Shown: positions 1-5,135, counted from the stretch's first letter. The stretch: 6,081 bases of DNA from Candidatus Omnitrophota bacterium (GCA_018061225.1 JAGOUK010000087.1:1-6081), one strand, 5' to 3'. Made by a program: numbers and translations. Notes: a model not told the origin generated them from the sequence alone.

Positions 1-745
1 GGTCCGCGACGATCGGAACAAAGTCCGGCGCGCCGATCTCGCCCAAATTAGAAACGATCGCGTGCTTATACAGCTTGGCTTGGTGCAGTCCGCGATTTAG
101 CGTCTTGAAGTAATCGCGCGGCAGTTTGGGATTCTCGATCTGAGAGAGGATTTTTTTATTCGCGTGAACAAACAGCGCCGAATACACGGCGGCATCGCGC
201 GGCGTGGCGCCGCGGCCGAGGTGCTGGGTTTCAGAACTGATGCCGTAGCAAAGCGCCGTCGCGACCTGCGAACTGATCTCGATCCCCGAAGCGAGCAGGT
301 ATTCGGACAAAATGGTCGCGGTGGCGCCGGACTCGACCTGCAGGTCGATGAACGCCGACTTGGTCGTCTTGCGCAGCGGATGGTGATCGATGACAATATC
401 CGGCATCAGCCCCTCTGGCAGCGTGACATTCCCCGTGAACGGCTGCGAATCGACCAGCGCGACCGCGTCACCGGGGCGGATATCATTCTTCCCGAGCGGC
501 TTGATTTTGATCTTGAGCAGACGGATCATCTCGCGGTTCTCGGCGCGGCCGACAATGCCGCTGTACCGGAGAATGCCGGAGATCTGACAGGTTTTTTGGA
601 CAAGTGTTTGCAGCGTGAGCGCGCAGCTGATCGTGTCCGGATCCGGATTGTCGTGCGTCAGCACAACAAGCCGCTTGGCCTTGGCGTTGACGAGCGTTGT
701 CTTGAGGTCTTCAAGCTTCTTCAGTATCCCGGATGTGTTATCCAC
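1..745 (-). CDS. DHH-family phosphoesterase (NrnA-like), N-terminal 248 residues, 3' end beyond window
   Basis: The reading frame is open from a GTG at 745 to the window edge; an in-frame TGA lies five codons upstream of the GTG. A G-rich GGGGGA sits 4 bases before it, and the next in-frame ATG is about 70 codons in, so GTG 745 is the best start. The DHH signature is clear: motif I THDNPDPD at residues 30-37, LVDS with Asp99, the DHH triad Asp120-His121-His122, and SGATATIL at 139-146. Known relatives (NrnA, RecJ-like, PDE-type enzymes) use two Mn ions to hydrolyse short oligoribonucleotides, pAp or cyclic dinucleotides in the cytoplasm; the substrate here cannot be told. Oddity: motif IV reads GISSETQHLGRGA (residues 168-180), with Glu172 where family members normally have Asp. 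Residues after about 210 lead into the C-terminal substrate domain, which is cut off. It lies 29 bases after the DUF2203 gene and is probably co-transcribed with it. The family is confident, the exact function is not. Confidence 0.88.
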   Translation of the reverse strand, partial: MDNTSGILKKLEDLKTTLVNAKAKRLVVLTHDNPDPDTISCALTLQTLVQKTCQISGILRYSGIVGRAENREMIRLLKIKIKPLGKNDIRPGDAVALVDSQPFTGNVTLPEGLMPDIVIDHHPLRKTTKSAFIDLQVESGATATILSEYLLASGIEISSQVATALCYGISSETQHLGRGATPRDAAVYSALFVHANKKILSQIENPKLPRDYFKTLNRGLHQAKLYKHAIVSNLGEIGAPDFVPIVAD

Positions 746-774
746 TGTATCCCCCGCGTTTCAAACAGCCGTGA

Positions 775-1191
775 TCAGTCGGCGAGCGGTTGACGGCCTG
801 AGAAGCCGCCGCTCAAGGGGTGCCAATAATCGATGCGGTCCTCCCCCTCCATCCAGCACAAGTACACGAGCTCTCCGTCCCGCTCCGAATAAAAGTCCAC
901 CAACCCGGGATCGATCCCTTTGAGCTCGCAGCCCTCTTCTTCAAAAAGTTTGAGAGCCTTCTGAAACGTCTTCTCCAGCCGATGAATGCTGTCCTGGAGG
1001 CTATCCATGTTCTTCCGGGCCTCATCCGCGGCCGCGCCGACGGTGCCGTGCGACGATATCTCTTCCACATCGTGCAAGTCCTTGGCCTTCACGATGCCTT
1101 CCCGCATCCGGCGCAGCTCCGGAATCAGAACCGCCAGTCTCGGAATCAGCGCCGTGGCCTCTTCGACCGTGAAGGTTCGAACGTCAGACAT
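775..1191 (-). CDS. DUF2203 family protein
   Basis: This is a 138-residue soluble protein with no signal peptide or membrane segment. It matches my memory of DUF2203 (PF09969): an N-terminal TFTVEEATALIPRL segment (7-19), a long charged helical middle (about 20-85) that may form a coiled coil, and a conserved C-terminal block with CELKGIDPGLVDF (88-100), a YLCW (110-113) and a closing DYWHPLSGGFSGRQPL (121-136). The family has no established biochemical role; the fixed Cys88, Cys112, Trp113 and His124 could matter for a ligand or metal, which is inference. The ATG at 1191 is 15 bases after the stop of the E1-rhodanese gene. Its ribosome site is weak and lies in the 3' arm of a perfect hairpin around the upstream stop codon, so translation may be coupled to the preceding gene. 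Its position in an Fe-S/sulfur operon is the only functional clue. Confidence 0.88.
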   Translation of the reverse strand: MSDVRTFTVEEATALIPRLAVLIPELRRMREGIVKAKDLHDVEEISSHGTVGAAADEARKNMDSLQDSIHRLEKTFQKALKLFEEEGCELKGIDPGLVDFYSERDGELVYLCWMEGEDRIDYWHPLSGGFSGRQPLAD

Positions 1192-1199
1192 CAGAAATA

Positions 1200-1219
1200 T
1201 CCGCGGTTAGTACCGCGGA
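1200..1219 (-). promoter_or_regulatory. Perfect hairpin around the moeB-like stop codon, upstream of DUF2203 start
   Basis: A 7-bp stem (1200-1206 with 1213-1219, core CCGCGG on both sides) encloses a 6-base loop, which in the mRNA reads UACUAA and contains the stop codon of the upstream gene. The foot of the hairpin is 8 bases from the DUF2203 ATG, and the only Shine-Dalgarno-like bases (CGGAU) fall mostly in the stem. No U-run follows, so it is not a standard terminator. It could gate DUF2203 translation through coupling. The structure is read directly; the role is inferred. Confidence 0.5.
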
Positions 1220-2370
1220 ACCGCCGCGTCAACGTGTTCGCTCCACGCGTCAATACCGCCGTCCAGATTCGTGAGCTTCGAGAAGCCCTTGGTCTTCAAG
1301 AATTGAATCGCCTTGCGGGACCGTCCGCCGTGATGGCAATGCACCACCATCTCCTTGGCAGGGTCCAGCTGTGAGAAAAACTCCGGCAGCTGCCCCAGCG
1401 GGATGAGCTTGGCGCCCGGAATGCGGCAGATCTTAAATTCTGTTTCTTCCCGCACATCCAGCAGCACCACATCCTTCTTTTTGTCCATGAGCGCCTTAAG
1501 CTCCGGCGCGGTGATCCCGGCGATTTCATCGGAGCCGGCGGAGGCGCCTTTTGCCGGCGCTTCATTCCCGCGGCCCACGCCGCAGAACGCGTCGTAATCA
1601 ATGAGCTCTGTGATCGTCGGGTGATCACTGCACACCGGGCATTCCGGATTGCGGCGAAACTTAACCTGACGGAAGTCCATCCGCATCGTGTCAACCAACA
1701 GCAGCCGGCCGATCAGAAGATCCCCTTTGCCGAGAATGATCTTGATGGCCTCGGTGGCCTGAATTACGCCGATCAGTCCCGGAAGAATTCCGAGCACGCC
1801 GCCTTCAGCGCAGCTGGGAGCGAGATCGGGAGGAGGAGGTTCGGCAAAAAGGCAGCGATAACAGGGTCCCTTGCCCGGCCAGAACACCGTCGACTGTCCT
1901 TCAAACCGGTAAATCGACCCGTACACAAAAGGCTTCTTGGCGAACACGCAGGCATCATTGACCAGGTACCGCGTCTGAAAATTATCGGTGCCGTCGATGA
2001 TGAAGTCGTAGTCCTTGAGAATACGCGTGATGTTTTCGCGGGTGAGACGCTCGCGGATGGGGATCACCTTAACATTCGGGTTGATGTCCTTGATCGAGTC
2101 CATCGCCGAGTCAACCTTTGGCCGGCCCACATCCTTGGTGCCGTGCGCGACCTGACGCTGGAGATTGGAAAAATCCACCACGTCGTCATCCACGATCCCG
2201 AGCGTGCCGATACCCGCCGCGGCTAGATAAAGGGAAAGGGGCGACCCGAGGCCTCCCGCGCCGATCATGAGAATTTTGGCGGCCTTGAGTTTTTCCTGAC
2301 CTTCGACGCCGACTTCCGGCAGGATGAGGTGGCGGCTGTAACGCTGGATTTCTTCTTGAGTGAGGGCCAT
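1207..2370 (-). CDS. MoeB/ThiF-like sulfur-carrier adenylyltransferase with C-terminal rhodanese domain
   Basis: This is a 387-residue cytoplasmic E1-like enzyme of the MoeB/MoeZ/Uba4 type. Such enzymes adenylate the C-terminal Gly-Gly of a small sulfur carrier (ThiS, MoaD or CysO-like) and then help to form the thiocarboxylate used for molybdopterin, thiamine, tRNA or cysteine sulfur. Residues 1-250 hold the E1 domain: the nucleotide loop GAGGLGSP (37-44), DFSNLQRQ (66-73), DGTDN (126-130), the paired zinc cysteines Cys170/Cys173 (CYRC) and Cys244/Cys247 (CPVC), and the conserved Cys187 in PPPPDLAPSCAEGGVLG. Residues 283-387 are a rhodanese domain with LLDVREETEF (303-312) and an active-site loop CHHGGRS starting at Cys345, which should carry the persulfide. 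A low-complexity linker (about 264-282) joins the domains. The ATG at 2370 has an excellent AGGAG 7 bases upstream. It sits 27 bases after the Rieske gene; the nearby cysteine desulfurase is the obvious persulfide donor. No carrier gene is visible, so the pathway is open. Confidence 0.95.
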   Translation of the reverse strand: MALTQEEIQRYSRHLILPEVGVEGQEKLKAAKILMIGAGGLGSPLSLYLAAAGIGTLGIVDDDVVDFSNLQRQVAHGTKDVGRPKVDSAMDSIKDINPNVKVIPIRERLTRENITRILKDYDFIIDGTDNFQTRYLVNDACVFAKKPFVYGSIYRFEGQSTVFWPGKGPCYRCLFAEPPPPDLAPSCAEGGVLGILPGLIGVIQATEAIKIILGKGDLLIGRLLLVDTMRMDFRQVKFRRNPECPVCSDHPTITELIDYDAFCGVGRGNEAPAKGASAGSDEIAGITAPELKALMDKKKDVVLLDVREETEFKICRIPGAKLIPLGQLPEFFSQLDPAKEMVVHCHHGGRSRKAIQFLKTKGFSKLTNLDGGIDAWSEHVDAAVPRY

Positions 2371-2377
2371 GTTTTTT

Positions 2378-2382
2378 CTCCT
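2378..2382 (-). promoter_or_regulatory. Strong Shine-Dalgarno for the MoeB-rhodanese gene
   Basis: AGGAG (inside TAGGAGA) lies 7 bases before the ATG at 2370, within an A-rich leader. It is the best ribosome site in the window and fixes this start. It contrasts with the weak sites of most of the other internal genes. Confidence 0.85.
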
Positions 2383-2396
2383 AAAATATTAAATTT

Positions 2397-2402
2397 ATTA
2401 TA
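2397..2402 (-). promoter_or_regulatory. Possible internal -10 (TATAAT) before the MoeB-rhodanese gene
   Basis: A perfect TATAAT on the minus strand overlaps the Rieske stop codon and is followed by an AT-rich leader unlike the GC-rich surroundings. The best -35-like hexamer (ATGACA, 2415-2420) is only 12 bases away, too close for a normal sigma-70 promoter, and there is no proper TGn extension. It could be a weak secondary start for the last three genes, or simply an AT-rich spacer. Confidence 0.25.
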
Positions 2403-2697
2403 CAGCCAAAAAGATGTCATCACCGCTCAATTTGAGCTTGTAGGACTTGATCCGGTCCTGAGGCACCGTCTTACAGGCGCCGTTGCGGACATCAAACTCC
2501 CACGCGTGCCAGGGACAGGTCACCACGCAGCCGTCCAGGTAACCTTCCGCGAGCGGAGCTCCCTGATGCGGACAGACATTGCTGACCGCGTACAATTCGC
2601 TTTCTTTGACTTTAAAGATCGCCACTTGGCGGTCATCGACCACGACCACCTTGGCCCCGCCGACGGGGATCTCCGACGCCTTGGCTACTTTTTGCAC
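2398..2697 (-). CDS. Small Rieske [2Fe-2S] ferredoxin-like protein
   Basis: This 99-residue protein is essentially one Rieske domain. The two cluster-binding boxes are CPHQG (Cys42, His44) and CPWHAWEFD (Cys61, His64), separated by 16 residues. It lacks the extra disulfide cysteines of bc1-type high-potential Rieske proteins, so it resembles dioxygenase ferredoxins and the NirD subunit. It should be a soluble one-electron carrier. Its partner is unknown: no oxygenase or nitrite reductase subunit is seen nearby. The start is GTG 2697, which overlaps the 3' end of the desulfurase gene by 13 bases, with GAAGG 3 bases before it and a perfect GC hairpin just upstream. This overlap suggests translational coupling to the cysteine desulfurase. 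Inference: it may be a client of the IscA/IscS pair, or may supply electrons to a sulfur or Fe-S step in this cluster. Confidence 0.93.
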   Translation of the reverse strand: MQKVAKASEIPVGGAKVVVVDDRQVAIFKVKESELYAVSNVCPHQGAPLAEGYLDGCVVTCPWHAWEFDVRNGACKTVPQDRIKSYKLKLSGDDIFLAV

Positions 2698-3926
2698 AAG
2701 CCTTCGCCCGGAAGCCGGGCCAAACGGAACTCACCGGCACCGGCCTTGGCGATCTGATAAAGCGTCGACCGGTCTCTTAAGGCCGTGACGATCCGCGCGA
2801 CCTCATCGGCGACGAAGTCCGCTTCCGCGACCGTGTTGAAACGGCCGAGGCCGAAACGAATCGACGCGTGCACCAAATCCGCCGACAGGCCGATGGCCTT
2901 GAGCACATAAGAAACTTCCAGATTCCCCGCGGAGCACGCGGAGGAGGAAGAAAGCGCGATCGAATCAAAGCTCTTTAGCAGCGACTCCCCTTCGATATAC
3001 GCAAAACTCAAGTTGAGATTGTTCGGCAGCCGGGCGGCCATGTCGACAGGGCCGTTCGACCGGACATCGCCCAACCGCGCCTGTATCAACTGAAAAAGGT
3101 GATCCCGCAAACCCGCGACCCGAACCGCGTCCGAGCCCCGTTCCGCGCGCGCGAGTTCGGCAGCCTTGCCGAATCCGGCGATCCCAGGAACATTCAGTGT
3201 GCCGGGCCGCAGCGCTTCTTCGTGACCGCCGCCGCTCATCAGCGGCTCCAGCCGAACATGCGGGTGATCGCGCCGGACATAAAGCGCGCCGACCCCTTTG
3301 GGTCCATAAAGTTTGTGGGCGGATAAAGATAGAAGATCAATGTGATCCGCCTGGACATCGATCGGCAGCCAAGCCGCGGACTGCGTCGCGTCCGTGTGGA
3401 ACAGCACGCCGTGTTCCCTGGCGATGCGGCCGATTTCACGCGTCGGCTGCAGCGTTCCGATCTCGTTGTTGGCCGTCATGACCGAGATGAGCACGGTCTC
3501 GGGCCTTATCGCCGCTTCCAATTCTTTGCGGCAGATGAATCCCTGAGCATCCACGTTCAAAAAAGTGACTTGGAATCCGTCGGCCACCAGCGCCTGCGCC
3601 GTCTCAATCACCGAGGCGTGCTCGGTGACGCAGGTGATGAGATGATTGCCTTTGGAACGGTGCAGGCGCATCACACCCCTGAGAGCGAGATTGTTGGACT
3701 CGGTGGCCCCGCTCGTAAAAATGATTTCTTCGGGACGCGCTCCGATCAGCGCAGCCACTTGAGCACGGCTGTCCTCGACCAGCGCTTTGGCACGGCGGCC
3801 AAAGAGATGATGAGGACTCGACGCGTTGCCGAAGTCCTCACGCAGAGCGGGCAGCATCGCCTCAAGCACACGAGGATCCACCGGTGTGGTCGCGTGATGA
3901 TCCATATAGATAGGGAGTTTGATCAA
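2685..3926 (-). CDS. iscS: Cysteine desulfurase (IscS/NifS family)
   Basis: A PLP enzyme that takes sulfur from cysteine, giving alanine and an enzyme-bound persulfide for Fe-S clusters and other thio-cofactors. Numbered from the TTG at 3926 it has 413 residues, close to E. coli IscS. Marks of the family are YMDHHATTPVDPRV (7-20), TSGATESNN (71-79), the cofactor-stacking His103 in TEHAS, HTDATQ with Asp179, the PLP Schiff-base Lys205 in SAHKLYGPKG, and the catalytic Cys331 in SSSSACSAGNLEVSYVL. The open frame continues upstream to 4004, but that part only overlays the iscA C-terminus and matches nothing in the family. I chose TTG 3926 because it gives the usual MxKLPIYMD start and lies 4 bases after the iscA stop; ATG 3905 is the alternative. 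No clear Shine-Dalgarno is seen, so coupling to iscA is likely. Group assignment (IscS versus NifS) is less certain than the activity. Confidence 0.94.
   Translation of the reverse strand: MIKLPIYMDHHATTPVDPRVLEAMLPALREDFGNASSPHHLFGRRAKALVEDSRAQVAALIGARPEEIIFTSGATESNNLALRGVMRLHRSKGNHLITCVTEHASVIETAQALVADGFQVTFLNVDAQGFICRKELEAAIRPETVLISVMTANNEIGTLQPTREIGRIAREHGVLFHTDATQSAAWLPIDVQADHIDLLSLSAHKLYGPKGVGALYVRRDHPHVRLEPLMSGGGHEEALRPGTLNVPGIAGFGKAAELARAERGSDAVRVAGLRDHLFQLIQARLGDVRSNGPVDMAARLPNNLNLSFAYIEGESLLKSFDSIALSSSSACSAGNLEVSYVLKAIGLSADLVHASIRFGLGRFNTVAEADFVADEVARIVTALRDRSTLYQIAKAGAGEFRLARLPGEGLCKK
2706..2720 (-). promoter_or_regulatory. Perfect GC hairpin just upstream of the Rieske start
   Basis: GCCCGG (2706-2711) and CCGGGC (2715-2720) form a perfect 6-bp stem with a 3-base loop inside the last codons of the cysteine desulfurase gene. 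Its base is 8 bases before the Rieske GTG, with the GAAGG ribosome site directly following it. There is no U-run, so it is not a terminator. It may set the relative output of the two genes or mark an mRNA processing point; both are inference. Confidence 0.45.
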
Positions 3927-3930
3927 GGAA

Positions 3931-4254
3931 CTAAGCGGAGAATGAGATCCCGCATCCGCAGCTGCCCGTCGCGTTCGGGTTCCGAAACTGAAACCCTCCC
4001 CCAACCAGCTCGGTCGAAAAATCGATCTCTATTCCGTCCAGGTAGACGAAGCTTTTTTGGTCAGTCACGATCTTGGATTCGCCTTCACCGAAGACTTTAT
4101 CCCATTCGCCGATCTTGTTATCAAGCTCGACATTGTAGGACATCCCGGAACATCCGCCGCCCTTCACCCCCACGCGCATAAAATAACCCGCCTCTCCTTT
4201 TTGCTTCAGGAGATTCCCAAGTTGTGTCTTGGCCGCGGGTGTGAGGGTAATCAT
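3931..4254 (-). CDS. iscA: IscA/HesB-type iron-sulfur cluster carrier
   Basis: A 107-residue A-type carrier protein of typical length, acting in the cytoplasm to bind iron or a [2Fe-2S]/[4Fe-4S] cluster and pass it to target proteins. The three ligand cysteines are all present: Cys35 in KGGGCSGMSY and Cys99/Cys101 in the GSCGCG near the C-terminus. These are the same positions as in E. coli IscA. The start is ATG 4254; the frame is open further upstream to 4362, but that part overlays the 3' end of the neighbouring gene and is not IscA-like. The ATG follows the glycine-zipper gene by 19 bases with no obvious ribosome site. The stop is 4 bases before the chosen iscS start. No IscU scaffold lies between iscA and iscS, so this protein may do more of the assembly work, or IscU is elsewhere. 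ErpA or SufA would be equally fair names; the family itself is certain. Confidence 0.94.
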   Translation of the reverse strand: MITLTPAAKTQLGNLLKQKGEAGYFMRVGVKGGGCSGMSYNVELDNKIGEWDKVFGEGESKIVTDQKSFVYLDGIEIDFSTELVGGGFQFRNPNATGSCGCGISFSA

Positions 4255-4273
4255 TTCGGTGTGCTGCAAGCGA

Positions 4274-5038
4274 TTACTCGTAGACTTCTTCTTCCGAGAC
4301 CACGTTGCCTTCGCTGTCGTATTTGCGGATGATCTTTTTACGCGGCTGAGGCTGCTGGGCATACCCTTGCTGCTGATAATACTGAGGCTGCGCCTGCTGC
4401 TGATAATAAACCGGCTGCGGCTGAGCGTATTGCGGCTGACTGGGGGAGGCCGTCAATGTGTCGAGAAGCGCGCCGCCAATGACATTGGTTCCCGCGCCGA
4501 TGAGGGCGCCGGTGCCCGCTTTGCCGCCCGAGGCCGATGCGGAGATCGCGCCGACGCCAGCGCCGAGAAGACCCGACTTGAGGATCTTCTTATTGGGATC
4601 TTCCTGGGGTTGTTGATACACCGGCTGCGGCTGATAGTAGACGGGTTGACGGTTATCGTATACCGGCTGCTGCGCGTATTGCTGCTGCTGCACATACTGG
4701 GGCTGCTGCTGAGCGTACACCGGCTGAGCCGCGTACTGCGGTTGTGCCGGTTGGCTGGGTCCTGCGGTCAGCGTGTCGAGAAGAGCGCCGCCGATGACAT
4801 TGGTTCCCGCGCCGATAAGAGCGCCCTTGCCCGCGCTTCCGCCGGAAGCGCCCGCCGCGATAGCGCCGGTGCCGGCGCCGAGAAGGCCGGACTTCAAGAT
4901 TTTCTTGTTGGGATCTTCGTTGCCGTAGGGATCTGTTCCGCCCGCGATAGCGGCGGTCCCGGCCAATACCAGGGTGGCAAACAACACGGATGCGACGATC
5001 ATCTGATTCAACTGCTTGGGCTCGAGCATGCGATTCAC
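4274..5038 (-). CDS. Secreted twin glycine-zipper protein with Q/P/Y-rich linkers
   Basis: A 254-residue protein that I do not recognise as a named gene. Residues 1-33 look like a Sec signal peptide: a short polar start, a hydrophobic core (about 14-30) and a likely signal peptidase I site after AIA (29-32 region); there is no lipobox cysteine. Two 57-residue units (41-97 and 146-202) share 51 residues. Each begins EDPNKKILKSGLLGAG and ends GGALLDTLTA, with dense GxxxG-like spacing. This resembles glycine-zipper families found in outer-membrane or periplasmic proteins (Gly-zipper_Omp, YMGG types). The units are followed by linkers rich in Gln, Pro and Tyr (98-145, 203-231), and the protein ends in a basic-then-acidic tail, RKKIIRKYDSEGNVVSEEEVYE written from 233. 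The start is GTG 5038, with AAAGGA 4 bases before; ATG 5029 is nearly as good. It has its own strong promoter and heads the Fe-S operon. Role unknown; membrane insertion or oligomerisation is inferred. Confidence 0.85.
   Translation of the reverse strand: MNRMLEPKQLNQMIVASVLFATLVLAGTAAIAGGTDPYGNEDPNKKILKSGLLGAGTGAIAAGASGGSAGKGALIGAGTNVIGGALLDTLTAGPSQPAQPQYAAQPVYAQQQPQYVQQQQYAQQPVYDNRQPVYYQPQPVYQQPQEDPNKKILKSGLLGAGVGAISASASGGKAGTGALIGAGTNVIGGALLDTLTASPSQPQYAQPQPVYYQQQAQPQYYQQQGYAQQPQPRKKIIRKYDSEGNVVSEEEVYE
4433..4603 (-). repeat. Second copy of the 171-bp internal glycine-zipper repeat
   Basis: Encodes residues 146-202 of the glycine-zipper protein. It aligns without gaps to the copy at 4748-4918 at a 315-bp offset. 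Protein differences are few (6 of 57), while many codons differ at third positions. This points to an old duplication kept by selection on the protein rather than a recent slip. Confidence 0.9.
4748..4918 (-). repeat. First copy of the 171-bp internal glycine-zipper repeat
   Basis: Encodes residues 41-97, directly after the signal peptide and a short TDPYGN stretch. The replacements relative to the second copy are T57V, A61S, G63S, S68K, K71T and G93S. The longest shared DNA block is around 4793-4815 and covers the GAGTNVIG part of the unit. Confidence 0.9.
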
Positions 5039-5042
5039 CGTT

Positions 5043-5048
5043 TCCTTT
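5043..5048 (-). promoter_or_regulatory. Shine-Dalgarno for the glycine-zipper gene
   Basis: AAAGGA lies 4 bases before GTG 5038 and 13 bases before ATG 5029. The first spacing is slightly short and the second rather long, so the site favours GTG without excluding ATG. Either choice leaves the signal peptide intact. Confidence 0.55.
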
Positions 5049-5090
5049 CGAAGTCCCGTTAGCCGGGGGTTAGCGGAGTAATTTGGTCCT

Positions 5091-5117
5091 ATTATAGCAC
5101 GGACGGCCCCGCATCAA
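5091..5117 (-). promoter_or_regulatory. Sigma-70-type extended -10 promoter of the glycine-zipper/Fe-S operon
   Basis: On the minus strand TGCTATAAT gives a perfect extended -10, with the hexamer at 5096-5091. TTGATG at 5117-5112 is a -35-like element with a short 15-base spacer, which the TGn extension would compensate. The predicted start is the A at about 5084, giving a leader of about 46 bases to GTG 5038. It is the only good promoter I see in the window and lies just ahead of seven closely packed genes. Confidence 0.7.
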
Positions 5118-5135
5118 GAGGGGCGGAATGCCGTG
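5098..5135 (-). terminator. GC-rich hairpin between folA and the downstream promoter
   Basis: An outer stem CACGG/CCGTG (5098-5102 with 5131-5135) and an inner stem GCCCC/GGGGC (5106-5110 with 5120-5124) form an interrupted hairpin downstream of folA. There is no U-run after it, so it is at best a non-classical terminator for thyA-folA transcripts. It also spans the -35 of the next promoter, so it may simply separate the two units. Confidence 0.35.

Noticed and set aside
97..396. Minus-strand frame of 99 codons
   Set aside because: Arg/Ser-rich shadow in another frame of the DHH gene.
164..793. Plus-strand open frame of 209 codons and the overlapping ones at 390-587 and 615-923
   Set aside because: They lie antisense to the DHH phosphoesterase and DUF2203 genes, have Arg/Asp-rich composition and no recognisable motif; the minus strand carries clear DHH motifs.
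820..1374. Plus-strand frame of 184 codons
   Set aside because: Antisense shadow of the DUF2203 and E1-rhodanese genes with no family features.
1621..2226. Plus-strand frame of 201 codons
   Set aside because: Antisense to the E1 domain, whose motifs on the minus strand are unambiguous.
3933..3957. GCGGA/TCCGC inverted repeat at the iscA end
   Set aside because: A 5-bp stem with a 15-base loop inside constrained codons is easily expected by chance.
3927..4004. N-terminal extension of iscS to a TTG at 4004
   Set aside because: It overlays the iscA C-terminal codons and adds residues unlike any cysteine desulfurase N-terminus.
3342..4181. Plus-strand frame of 279 codons
   Set aside because: Antisense to iscS and iscA; low-quality composition and no motif.
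4255..4362. N-terminal extension of iscA by 36 codons
   Set aside because: It overlays the 3' end of the glycine-zipper gene, is Ser/Arg/Lys-rich and gives a length atypical for IscA.
4229..5062. Leu/Ile/Arg-rich plus-strand frame of 277 codons that looks like a membrane protein
   Set aside because: The leucine runs are the reverse complement of the CAG-rich glutamine codons of the glycine-zipper gene; the minus strand has the signal peptide, repeats, promoter and ribosome site.
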